From assembly GCA_934541205.1 (NCBI GenBank), contig CAKTDK010000057.1, forward strand, positions 1 to 9,798: a stretch of DNA of 9,798 bases, given 5' to 3'. Shown one piece after another: positions 1 through 6,134 of this stretch. Origin of the DNA: an uncultured Eubacteriales bacterium (GTDB taxonomy: Bacteria; Bacillota; Clostridia; Oscillospirales; RGIG7773). Position 1 is the stretch's first letter; every line of letters starts with the position of its first letter. The notes beneath the pieces are model-generated. The model was not told the DNA's origin, ran no database searches, and saw only the letters and a list, made by a program, of their open reading frames with translations. The position numbers and the translations under genes were made by a program.

Positions 1-52
1 GTGCTGAAAATACTTGGATGGTAACGTCCCGGGAACATAGGGCATCGCCTGC
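1..52 (+). rRNA. rrf: 5S ribosomal RNA, 3' end (partial)
   Basis: The first ~52 nt match the conserved 3' half of bacterial 5S rRNA. A GATACTTGG-like stretch (ATACTTGG) is followed by the GGATG-GTAA-CGTCC hairpin with its GNRA-type loop, then CGGGAACATAGG, which corresponds to the usual TGGGAGAGTAGG, and GCATCGCCTGC, which corresponds to the closing GCCAGGC strand. The 5' part of the gene, and presumably 16S and 23S rRNA, lie left of the window. The exact 3' end is estimated to within a few bases. A terminator follows directly, so this is the end of an rRNA operon. Confidence 0.85.
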
Positions 53-59
53 TTTTATG

Positions 60-99
60 GAACAGTTGAGTGGTTTAACTTAACTGTTCTTTGTTTTAT
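60..99 (+). terminator. Intrinsic terminator of the rRNA operon
   Basis: An 11-bp stem (60-70 paired with 79-89, one G:U pair) around an 8-nt loop is followed by TTTGTTTTAT. It lies 8 nt after the 5S rRNA end. Confidence 0.85.
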
Positions 100-152
100 A
101 ACTAAGAATATTTTTTTAATTATGAGATAATACATAAGTGAGGTATTGTTAA

Positions 153-1103
153 ATGTTTGAACGTCTTGTTTTTATACCGATTGCTTTTAAAAAGGGATTT
201 TTTATGTCGCCTAATATGGACAAAAATGAAGAGAAAAATGCTGAGATTTACCTTAAAAATGCATTTGTTTTATTAAAATCAGTTCAGCAATTTAATAAAA
301 ATGTAGATGTTGCTGTAATTGTAAACTTTGAAATTCCTTTGTTTTATGATCAGCTATTTAAAAATAATAACATTAATATTTATAAAATAGATTTTGAAGA
401 TTATACAATGCCTGCAGATTTTACATGGTCATTGGCTTTTTTTAAAATTGCTTCTTTAAAATATGCAGTTCAAAATTTACAGTATGAATATTTTTTGCAA
501 TTAGATAGTGATGAAATTTGTATTTCTCAATTTGATGATATGTGGAATGAATTAAATAGTAAAATATTAACTCTTTATGATTCTTTTAGATTTGGGCATC
601 CTACCAGAACGTTATACAGTGATTTAATGAGTAAAATATATTCAGATTATAATAAAGATGTAATTGAAAAAACCGGAGCGGGTTTTATTGCCGGAAACAA
701 AAAGAATTTACAACATTTTATTGAAATATGTGATGAAATATATGGCTACATTAAAAATAACATTGAATCTTTAGAAAAAAATTTAGGTGATGAACTTTAT
801 ACATCTATTTATTGCGCGCTTTTTCCTGAGCGGGTATCCAGAGCTAATCCTTATGGAGAAGTTTATTGGACGGGAAAATCTTATTACTATGTATCTACAA
901 GATACAAATATAATGGGGTTTCTATTATTCATTTACCTGATGAAAAGAAAAATGGCTTGCTTTTTGTTTATGATTATATTTTGAAGAAGAAAAAATTTCC
1001 TGAACATTTAAAACTTTATAGATATTTGCGTTTTCCGAAAGCTAAATCGTATTTGTCGTCAGAGAGATTTTTTAGCAGGGTTAAAAGAAAATTATTAAAA
1101 TGA
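153..1103 (+). CDS. GT-A fold glycosyltransferase (GT8-like)
   Basis: This is a predicted nucleotide-sugar glycosyltransferase of 316 residues, probably cytoplasmic and acting on a cell-surface polysaccharide; donor and acceptor are unknown. What can be seen: an N-terminal alpha/beta region with strand VDVAVIVNF at ~51-59, then FLQLDSDEIC at ~114-123 with a DxD metal-binding motif (D118-S-D120). After it come TGAGFIAGNKK (~174-184), in the place of the FNAGVML segment of GT8-like enzymes, GDELYTSIY (~212-220), and IIHLPDEKK (~258-266), where H260 could be the C-terminal metal ligand. The tail is rich in Lys and Arg and may touch membrane or anionic polymer. There is no signal peptide or membrane helix. 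The ATG has a GTGAGG site 9-10 nt upstream. The gene stands alone between the rRNA terminator and its own terminator. The fold assignment is fairly good; the substrate cannot be told. Confidence 0.7.
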   Translation: MFERLVFIPIAFKKGFFMSPNMDKNEEKNAEIYLKNAFVLLKSVQQFNKNVDVAVIVNFEIPLFYDQLFKNNNINIYKIDFEDYTMPADFTWSLAFFKIASLKYAVQNLQYEYFLQLDSDEICISQFDDMWNELNSKILTLYDSFRFGHPTRTLYSDLMSKIYSDYNKDVIEKTGAGFIAGNKKNLQHFIEICDEIYGYIKNNIESLEKNLGDELYTSIYCALFPERVSRANPYGEVYWTGKSYYYVSTRYKYNGVSIIHLPDEKKNGLLFVYDYILKKKKFPEHLKLYRYLRFPKAKSYLSSERFFSRVKRKLLK

Positions 1104-1121
1104 ATATTACATTAATATTTT

Positions 1122-1171
1122 AAAAGATAAAGACATTATCCAGATTAATCTCGATAATGTCTTTATCTTTT
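1122..1171. terminator. Bidirectional intrinsic terminator after the glycosyltransferase
   Basis: A perfect 19-bp inverted repeat (1122-1140 with 1153-1171) begins AAAAGATAAAGACATTATC and encloses a 12-nt loop. The stem is AT-rich with an A-run on one side and a T-run on the other, so it can work in both directions. It lies 18 nt after the stop codon. Confidence 0.8.
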
Positions 1172-1249
1172 ATACGTTTCATCTTTAATATATAACATAA
1201 TATCTTCTGCGAGGCATGCAGAATCCGGCACAGATTATCGATTTTACAA

Positions 1250-1600
1250 ATGCTAAGTTCTTTATTATGGTGTATTCTGTCAGTAGCAGCGCTGCTTATA
1301 TTATATTTATTAATTAATGTAAAGGTAGAAGATTTACCGAAAAAATATTGGGTAGAATATGGAACTTTGTTGGAAAAGGCAAAAAGTATAGGGATTAGTC
1401 ATTATTATTTTTGTCGTGATGTAATAAATCGGGAAATTCCGGATTTTTTAAAAGAGGATAAACATCAAATAGCTCACGCTTGCGCCAATGTTTATGTATT
1501 GAGAGGCGGGGTTTTGGAGGAAGCGCTTAAAACGGGATATCTTTCTTATTTTAAAAATGATAAAAGAAAAATGTTGGGAGCATATCTTTTTATAGATTAA
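1250..1600 (+). CDS. Small one-helix membrane protein of unknown function
   Basis: I do not recognise this 116-residue protein. Residues ~3-23 (LSSLLWCILSVAALLILYLL) form one hydrophobic helix at the extreme N-terminus, which suggests a signal anchor with the rest in the cytoplasm or outside. The soluble part is mixed in charge, includes HYYFCRDV, and is probably helical in its second half (IAHACANVYVL, EEALKTGYLSYF). ATG 1250 is the first in-frame ATG after a stop at 1193. It has no visible Shine-Dalgarno site, so the start is uncertain. A terminator overlaps the stop codon, which supports a real, separately transcribed gene. The spacer upstream (1172-1249) holds a weak hairpin (TTCTGC/GCAGAA at 1205-1223) and no clear promoter. 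It may be a poorly expressed or decaying gene. Confidence 0.55.
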   Translation: MLSSLLWCILSVAALLILYLLINVKVEDLPKKYWVEYGTLLEKAKSIGISHYYFCRDVINREIPDFLKEDKHQIAHACANVYVLRGGVLEEALKTGYLSYFKNDKRKMLGAYLFID

Positions 1601-1650
1601 TATAGCAAAACCCTGATAAAATTTTTGTCAGGGTTTTACTATATTTAATT
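1600..1650 (+). terminator. Intrinsic terminator after the small membrane protein
   Basis: The arms 1600-1616 and 1628-1644 pair over 17 positions with one mismatch, with the core AAAACCCTGA/TCAGGGTTTT, around an 11-nt loop. The stem begins at the last base of the stop codon, and T-rich sequence follows. Confidence 0.8.
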
Positions 1651-1675
1651 TTGTAGATAAAATTCAAAATACCTA

Positions 1676-1704
1676 TTGACTTTAAAAATTTAATAATATA
1701 TACT
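1676..1704 (+). promoter_or_regulatory. Sigma-A type promoter for the DUF4434 gene
   Basis: TTGACT (1676-1681) and TATACT (1699-1704) are separated by exactly 17 bp. The start of transcription would be near 1711, giving a ~40-nt leader to ATG 1750. Confidence 0.75.
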
Positions 1705-1732
1705 TATTAAAATTTTAAAAACCTTAATAGGT
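1702..1732 (+). promoter_or_regulatory. Possible operator or leader hairpin
   Basis: ACTTATTAA (1702-1710) and TTAATAGGT (1724-1732) form an inverted repeat, 8 of 9 positions, with a 13-nt spacer. It overlaps the end of the -10 box and the predicted transcription start, where a repressor would bind. The sequence is very AT-rich, so chance is a real alternative. Confidence 0.3.
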
Positions 1733-1749
1733 AAAAGAGGGAAAAGCTA

Positions 1750-4218
1750 ATGGAAAGATTAAACAAAAACACAAAATATCTTTACTCCTATCCTTCTCTG
1801 ACTTTGGTAAAAAATGATCTTTACGGCGATAAGCTGACAAGAGAAATTACCGATTATTCAGATAATGTATGGGTAACTGCCGGGGTAAAAAATGATGAAT
1901 TAGAATTTGGAACTTGGTATGGAAAAACCAAACTTCCCCTGTTTGACAAGTATAAGGATCCCCATTTTTATATTCAAAATGATTTTGGACTTATAAATGA
2001 CGTAGAAAAAGTAAGTATTAAATTTTCAAAAAATAATTCTCTTCCGGAAAAAATAGAATTGTATTATACAAACGATGGGTATAATTATAATATTTATGAA
2101 AAATGCTGTGAAAACGCAATAGAAGAAAATAATGTTGTTACTTATGAGTTTAGCTATGAAAACGCTGTAAAAGCAAAAGGCGTACGTGTGATGGTTTTTG
2201 CGCAGCTTGATAAAGAACTATCTTTTTGTGATTTAGCTGTTTTCGGAAATAAAAATAAAAATGATATTAAATTACTTTCTGAAAATGTTTCTTATGAATG
2301 GCAGGGAGATAATACGGATGTATTATCTCAAAATAAAAATCTTACCGACGGTATTATAGGAAAATATAATGAAGAAGATAAATTTACTGCAAGGCTTGCC
2401 TCCTTGGAGCATCCTGTGTCAAAATCAAAGGTAAGTATTATATCCTCGGACTTAGGGAAGGTTTGCAATATAAACGAAGTTATGATAAATACGTTGTCAT
2501 GTGAAAAATTTTCTGAAGTTCCAAAATATATAACCGTTGAATATTCTTTGGATAACAAAGATTTTTGTGATTTCGGTCAGGCTTTTAAACAGGGGGACTT
2601 TGGAACTGAAAGAAGCTTTGTTTCAAGATATATGGTAACAAGAAATCATACTGTAAAAGCAAGATATATAAAAATTTACATAACCGGAAACGCCGCAGTT
2701 TCACAATTTCAGGTATTTGGATGCGATAATGAAATTGAAGAAATGAAGTATGATCATTTTAACAGAAAAGAGCTGATTGCTCATACAAATGTTATTGAAA
2801 ATAAAGAAGTTATTATTAATGGCGAAAGTGTCAATTGTATAACAAACAATATGTTTTCTTACGGCGAAGTTGATTTGGAAGAAAAAGAAAACATTATTTT
2901 ATGCGATATAGGCGAAGTTAAAAAAGATATAAATTCTGTAATGCTTTATTTCATTGCCAAAAATGGATTTGCATTTCCCGAAAGCATAAAAACTTATGTA
3001 TCTAAGGATAATGAGAATTTTGAATTTATAGACAATGAGTATCTTTCCAATGCTACTGGAATTTATAAAGTATACAGAATGTATTTTGACAGCAAGGATG
3101 TACGATATGTAAAATTTGTTATATGCGGAGAAAAGCCATCGGCAATACTTCAGGCGGCTGTATATGAAAAACAGCCTCAGCTTCCTCTTTATAGAGGCGG
3201 ATTTTTCCAGATGCATCTTACTACTTCAAATTTAGAGGCTCCTGTAAATAAGAACTCCGAATATATGTGGTATTTGGAGCTTAAAGGGATGAAGGACCTT
3301 GGCATGGATTATGTAATCATGCAAAATGGCGCGGATTATGTGACTAAGAGAGTAGGATTTAACAGTCCCCGTCTTTTCCAAAGAGGATATAAGCTTGGAG
3401 AGGGATATGGAACAAAAGAGCCTTATGAAGTTATATTAAAAATTGCTGAAAGACTTGGAATGAAAGTATATCTTGGAACAATGACCACTTATGGTCAATA
3501 TGGCGCAATAATGGAACATGGCGGAATAGAACACGCAAAAGCAGTTGCAGACGACGCATTGCAGGCTATTTTGGATATGCATGATAAGTTTAACAAATAT
3601 AAATCTTTTGAAGGATATTACTTTACTGATGAAACTTGTGATGAATGGCTTATTGCAAAGCATGGACTTGAAATATACAGAACTATTTATAAAACTCAGA
3701 CCCGTCTTATTAGAGAGCTTGATCCTACTAAAAAGACAATGATTTCCCCGGCAATATGGAGATCGGGAACACCGCAGCAAGGTGAAGAAAATCTTTATGA
3801 ACTTATAAAGCCTGAACAGGAAGGCGGAAGACCTATCATTGATATAGTTTCAGCTCAGGATTGTCTTGGAAGAGAAACTACTTTATATGTATCAAATCCG
3901 GCTTATAAAGATTTTGAAGAACATGCGGAGGCATGGGCAAAGGGAGTTAGAAAGGCCGGCGCTGAATTTTGGAATGACGCTGAAGTTTTTGAAATAACAA
4001 GCTTGCCAAAAAGATATATTGATACCGTTCATTCAATGGAAATAGAAAGCAAGTATTCAAACGGAATTATTGTATTTGATATTCCTCATTATTTGTGTGA
4101 AGTTACAAGAGGAACTGTAAATGACTGGGCCGCTTTTGAAACTGCGTATATCATTAGCCAATACGCAAAGAGATATTCCCTTGATTATAAAGATAAAGAC
4201 AGAATAGGTATGGAATAA
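1750..4218 (+). CDS. Discoidin-like repeats plus DUF4434 TIM-barrel protein, putative glycosidase
   Basis: This is an 822-residue protein, probably a carbohydrate-active enzyme. Residues ~8-166, ~175-324 and ~341-474 look like three F5/8 type C (discoidin-like) galactose-binding modules. Each has strands of the pattern PEKIELYYTNDG / PKYITVEYSLDN / PESIKTYVSKDN, an R-(V/I/F)-K/V strand (VRVMVF, ARYIKIYI, VRYVKFVI), and the first two end in (V)FG. From ~478 a DUF4434-like TIM barrel begins (GGFFQMHL, then MKDLGMDYVIMQNGADY). E628 in YYFTDETCDEW and E745/E748 in FWNDAEVFEI fall where catalytic carboxylates of such barrels lie; this is inference. There is no signal peptide and no anchor or dockerin, which is odd for carbohydrate-binding modules and suggests a cytoplasmic role on imported oligosaccharides. 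ATG 1750 has GAGGG 8-9 nt upstream. The gene is monocistronic, with its own promoter and terminator. Confidence 0.75.
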   Translation: MERLNKNTKYLYSYPSLTLVKNDLYGDKLTREITDYSDNVWVTAGVKNDELEFGTWYGKTKLPLFDKYKDPHFYIQNDFGLINDVEKVSIKFSKNNSLPEKIELYYTNDGYNYNIYEKCCENAIEENNVVTYEFSYENAVKAKGVRVMVFAQLDKELSFCDLAVFGNKNKNDIKLLSENVSYEWQGDNTDVLSQNKNLTDGIIGKYNEEDKFTARLASLEHPVSKSKVSIISSDLGKVCNINEVMINTLSCEKFSEVPKYITVEYSLDNKDFCDFGQAFKQGDFGTERSFVSRYMVTRNHTVKARYIKIYITGNAAVSQFQVFGCDNEIEEMKYDHFNRKELIAHTNVIENKEVIINGESVNCITNNMFSYGEVDLEEKENIILCDIGEVKKDINSVMLYFIAKNGFAFPESIKTYVSKDNENFEFIDNEYLSNATGIYKVYRMYFDSKDVRYVKFVICGEKPSAILQAAVYEKQPQLPLYRGGFFQMHLTTSNLEAPVNKNSEYMWYLELKGMKDLGMDYVIMQNGADYVTKRVGFNSPRLFQRGYKLGEGYGTKEPYEVILKIAERLGMKVYLGTMTTYGQYGAIMEHGGIEHAKAVADDALQAILDMHDKFNKYKSFEGYYFTDETCDEWLIAKHGLEIYRTIYKTQTRLIRELDPTKKTMISPAIWRSGTPQQGEENLYELIKPEQEGGRPIIDIVSAQDCLGRETTLYVSNPAYKDFEEHAEAWAKGVRKAGAEFWNDAEVFEITSLPKRYIDTVHSMEIESKYSNGIIVFDIPHYLCEVTRGTVNDWAAFETAYIISQYAKRYSLDYKDKDRIGME

Positions 4219-4220
4219 AT

Positions 4221-4257
4221 AAAAAACCGCCGGAAAAATTTTTTCCGGCGGTTTTTT
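4221..4257. terminator. Strong bidirectional terminator after the DUF4434 gene
   Basis: The core CCGCCGG (4227-4233) pairs with CCGGCGG (4245-4251), extended inward by A5/T5 and outward by A6/T6. The T6 run directly follows the GC stem. It starts 3 nt after the stop codon. Confidence 0.92.
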
Positions 4258-4286
4258 GAACTTTTTTATAAAAATTTTGTTATTAT
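4256..4286 (+). promoter_or_regulatory. Possible promoter of the sigma/anti-sigma gene
   Basis: TTGAAC (4256-4261) lies 19 bp before TATTAT (4281-4286); the spacing is longer than ideal. A transcript must start between the terminator at 4257 and the ribosome binding site at 4321, so a promoter is required here, but which boxes are used is unclear. Recognition by the encoded sigma factor itself is possible and cannot be judged from this sequence. Confidence 0.35.
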
Positions 4287-4300
4287 AAGTGTATACAAGA

Positions 4301-4310
4301 TGTCCGGACA
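4301..4310. promoter_or_regulatory. Perfect 10-bp palindrome in the sigma gene leader
   Basis: TGTCCGGACA is a perfect palindrome and unusually GC-rich for this region. It sits between the likely transcription start and the ribosome binding site, with a smaller palindrome GTATAC at 4291-4296 just before it. It could be an operator; it is too tight to form a hairpin. Confidence 0.3.
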
Positions 4311-4318
4311 AAATTTTC

Positions 4319-5605
4319 ATGGGAGGTGAAGTTATTATTAAGCTGAATTTTGAAGAAGTGGTATCAGAAAATATGATATGGATGCTTAAATATACAAAAA
4401 CAAAAATTAAAAATCCTTGTATTGCAGAAGATATTGTTCAGGAGGCATTGCTGAAAGCATATAAAGCCTATGATAATTATTATGAAGAAGGAAAATTAAA
4501 ATATTGGCTTTTAAGAATACTTCAAAATACTTTAAAAAGTTATTACGGTAATTTTTCAGCGTCAAATGTTATTTCTCTTGATTATTCCGATGAAGAAACC
4601 AAAGAAAAATATGAATATATCTTCAAGGAAATAACTCCTGAGGAAGAATACATAAATAAAGAACTTATACAAGAGATTTTAATGATGGTGGAAAATCTTT
4701 CAGAAAAACAGAAAAAGATTTTTAATTTCAGATATATATTTGGATTTTCGATTGATGAAACAGCTGAAAAACTTCAAATCCCGATAGGAAGTGTTAAAAG
4801 CGGAAGTTACAGCGCTGTAAATAAAATTCGAACAAGTCTTGGAATAAATTATGAAAAAAATAAAAGGAGATGTAAAGGTATGAACTGTGAAGAAATAAGA
4901 AAATATTTGTTTTTATATGCCAAAGGGCTTTTGTCAAAAGATATGCGTGAAAATATAAAAGAACATTTGGAAAAATGCAAGGAATGCAGCGAGATGGAAT
5001 ATGCGCTGGAAAAGCTTATACCCCATATGACGTTTGCAAAAGAGGATGAAAAATCTCATTTTATAATTCAGTTTCCCGATAAAAAAATTTCTTATGTAGG
5101 AATTTTGGCACAAATCCCTAACTTTGAAGAAGCAAATAAAGTATTAAAGGAGAATAATTATAAAGTGCCGCAAGGAGAACATTGGCTTGACAGTGGTTTT
5201 TCAAGGTGCAATGAATTGGTACTTATGGCAGATAACGAGGGTAATGAGATAAAAATTGAAATATATAAAGAAAATCAAGATATAGTGCGTGTTCATGCAA
5301 CAGAAATAAAAAAGATTTACCAATTCATGTGGATATATGATACATATATTGAAAAGAATACTTCAAATTCAATAAAAAAATCCTTGGAAGCTCCAAATTT
5401 ATATTACGGATCCATGAATAATTGTATGGGAGAAGCTGTAAAATCTGCCATTTATCAGGCTGTTAAAGGAAATGCGGAAAATATCCGTATAAAGAGAGGG
5501 AACGGAGTAATAGACTGCGGAATATATAAATTTCCTTATGCGGATAGATATGTAACGGATGAAGAGTCTATTTCCTTGGATTTTTCTTTTTTAATGAATG
5601 AATAA
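4319..5605 (+). CDS. ECF-like sigma factor fused in frame to a zinc-finger anti-sigma domain
   Basis: The N-terminal part (nt ~4340-4850) is a sigma-70 family factor with only regions 2 and 4. Region 2 shows AEDIVQEALLKAYKAYDNYY and KYWLLRILQNT; region 4 shows LSEKQKKIFNFRYIFGFSI and a helix-turn-helix ending IPIGSVKSGSYSAVNKIR. From nt 4880 the frame continues without a stop into a ZAS anti-sigma domain (MNCEEIRKYL, then HLEKCKEC: the H-x3-C-x2-C signature plus an upstream Cys). About 200 unassigned residues follow with no membrane helix, so the anti-sigma part should be soluble. Such partners are normally two genes. Here AAGGAG (4864-4869) lies 10 nt before ATG 4880, so the anti-sigma half may also be made alone. 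The start is unsure: ATG 4319 and GTG 4289 lack a Shine-Dalgarno site, while a perfect one at 4321-4329 points to ATT 4334 or 4337. Confidence 0.8.
   Translation: MGGEVIIKLNFEEVVSENMIWMLKYTKTKIKNPCIAEDIVQEALLKAYKAYDNYYEEGKLKYWLLRILQNTLKSYYGNFSASNVISLDYSDEETKEKYEYIFKEITPEEEYINKELIQEILMMVENLSEKQKKIFNFRYIFGFSIDETAEKLQIPIGSVKSGSYSAVNKIRTSLGINYEKNKRRCKGMNCEEIRKYLFLYAKGLLSKDMRENIKEHLEKCKECSEMEYALEKLIPHMTFAKEDEKSHFIIQFPDKKISYVGILAQIPNFEEANKVLKENNYKVPQGEHWLDSGFSRCNELVLMADNEGNEIKIEIYKENQDIVRVHATEIKKIYQFMWIYDTYIEKNTSNSIKKSLEAPNLYYGSMNNCMGEAVKSAIYQAVKGNAENIRIKRGNGVIDCGIYKFPYADRYVTDEESISLDFSFLMNE
4321..4329 (+). promoter_or_regulatory. Strong ribosome binding site with no ATG, GTG or TTG at the right distance
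   Basis: GGGAGGTGA is a near-perfect Shine-Dalgarno sequence. In the sigma frame the codons after it read GAA GTT ATT ATT AAG CTG. The codons at a suitable distance are ATT 4334 (7 nt after GGAGG) and ATT 4337 (10 nt), followed by the sigma protein sequence KLNFEEVV. AUU is a rare initiator known from infC. Confidence 0.55.
4854..4882 (+). promoter_or_regulatory. Sigma/anti-sigma junction: A7 tract, internal ribosome binding site and ATGA overlap
   Basis: Seven A (4854-4860) precede AAGGAG (4864-4869) and ATG 4880. Losing one A would move the sigma frame so that it ends at TGA 4881-4883, giving the ATGA overlap typical of sigma/anti-sigma pairs. Gaining one A would end it at the TAA just after the tract (TAA at 4861-4863 in present numbering). 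As written, the frame passes straight through. Confidence 0.6.
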
Positions 5606-5625
5606 CTTGTAAATGCTATTTTATA

Positions 5626-5661
5626 AAAACTCCCGCTGAAAAATTTTTCAGCGGGAGTTTT
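5626..5661. terminator. Bidirectional terminator between the convergent sigma and zapA genes
   Basis: A perfect 18-bp inverted repeat (5626-5643 with 5644-5661) has the core ACTCCCGCTG and A/T runs on both sides. The inner A5/T5 forms the loop. It serves the plus-strand sigma gene and the minus-strand zapA. Confidence 0.9.
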
Positions 5662-5680
5662 ATTAATGCCTTTGATTTTT

Positions 5681-6022
5681 TTAGTTAAATTTATAAGTTT
5701 GAAGTTCTCTTTCAAGTTTTAGATTTTGCTCTTTTAATAAAGAAACTTGTTTTTTTAAAGTTTCTGTTTCTTTTATATATTCGCTTACAAGGTCTCTCAT
5801 ATTATTGTCTGCTGATTCTTTAGAGGATAATTTTTCGGTATATTCAAGTGCCGTAAGAATAATATTTAATACCAAAGGGGAATGGGGATTTACATTTACA
5901 GCCTTTTTAATATCATCGTCAAGCTTTTGCGCATTTTTTAAAATCGTTTCCTGATTATCTCCGGCTTTTATAAAAAATTCATATCCTCCGATTGAAAGAG
6001 CAAGCTTTTTCTCCTTATTCAT
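5681..6022 (-). CDS. zapA: Cell division protein ZapA
   Basis: ZapA is a small cytoplasmic protein that binds FtsZ and promotes bundling and Z-ring formation at mid-cell. The 113-residue product has the family layout: an N-terminal globular domain (KLALSIGGYEFFIKAG, then NAQKLDDDIKKAV and PLVLNIILTALEYTEKL at ~53-69) followed by a C-terminal coiled coil (~80-110, ETLKKQVSLLKEQNLKLEREL) that forms the dimer or tetramer. The chosen start is ATG 6022, 7 nt after GGGGG (6030-6034). An upstream in-frame ATG at 6055 would add 11 residues, but it has no ribosome binding site and lies upstream of the predicted transcription start. The gene is alone on this strand, divergent from degV. The length is slightly above the usual 85-110. 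Confidence 0.88.
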   Translation of the reverse strand: MNKEKKLALSIGGYEFFIKAGDNQETILKNAQKLDDDIKKAVNVNPHSPLVLNIILTALEYTEKLSSKESADNNMRDLVSEYIKETETLKKQVSLLKEQNLKLERELQTYKFN

Positions 6023-6043
6023 ATAAAAACCCCCTTTTTTCTT

Positions 6044-6071
6044 ATTATAAAACATTTTAAGAAAAATACAA
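6044..6071 (-). promoter_or_regulatory. zapA promoter
   Basis: On the minus strand TTGTAT (6071-6066) and a perfect TATAAT (6049-6044) are 16 bp apart. Transcription would start near 6037, just before the ribosome binding site at 6030-6034. Confidence 0.7.
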
Positions 6072-6076
6072 TACAG

Positions 6077-6105
6077 TTGTAGAAATTTGTATTATATAGT
6101 ATAAT
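6077..6105 (+). promoter_or_regulatory. degV promoter
   Basis: TTGTAG (6077-6082) and a perfect TATAAT (6100-6105) are exactly 17 bp apart. Only 5 bp separate this -35 box from that of zapA, so the two promoters are back to back. Transcription near 6112 supports the GTG start at 6135 over the ATG at 6114. Confidence 0.75.
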
Positions 6106-6134
6106 ATATTAAAATGTTTTTGGAGGAAAACACG

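Noticed and set aside
121..131. Extended -10 promoter (TG-A-GATAAT) for the glycosyltransferase
   Set aside because: Transcription from it would begin inside the ribosome binding site at 136-143, and no -35 box fits.
1216..1317. Possible 33-residue peptide starting at ATG 1216, overlapping the membrane protein gene
   Set aside because: The only GAGG is 1 nt from the ATG, which is too close to work, and the overlapping frame with a clear membrane helix explains the DNA better.
6023..6055. 11-residue N-terminal extension of ZapA from ATG 6055
   Set aside because: It lies upstream of the transcription start expected from the -10 box at 6044-6049, and the ribosome binding site serves ATG 6022.
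6114..6134. ATG 6114 as the start of degV
   Set aside because: It has no ribosome binding site and nearly coincides with the predicted transcription start; GTG 6135 has GGAGG at 8 nt and gives the usual DegV N-terminus.
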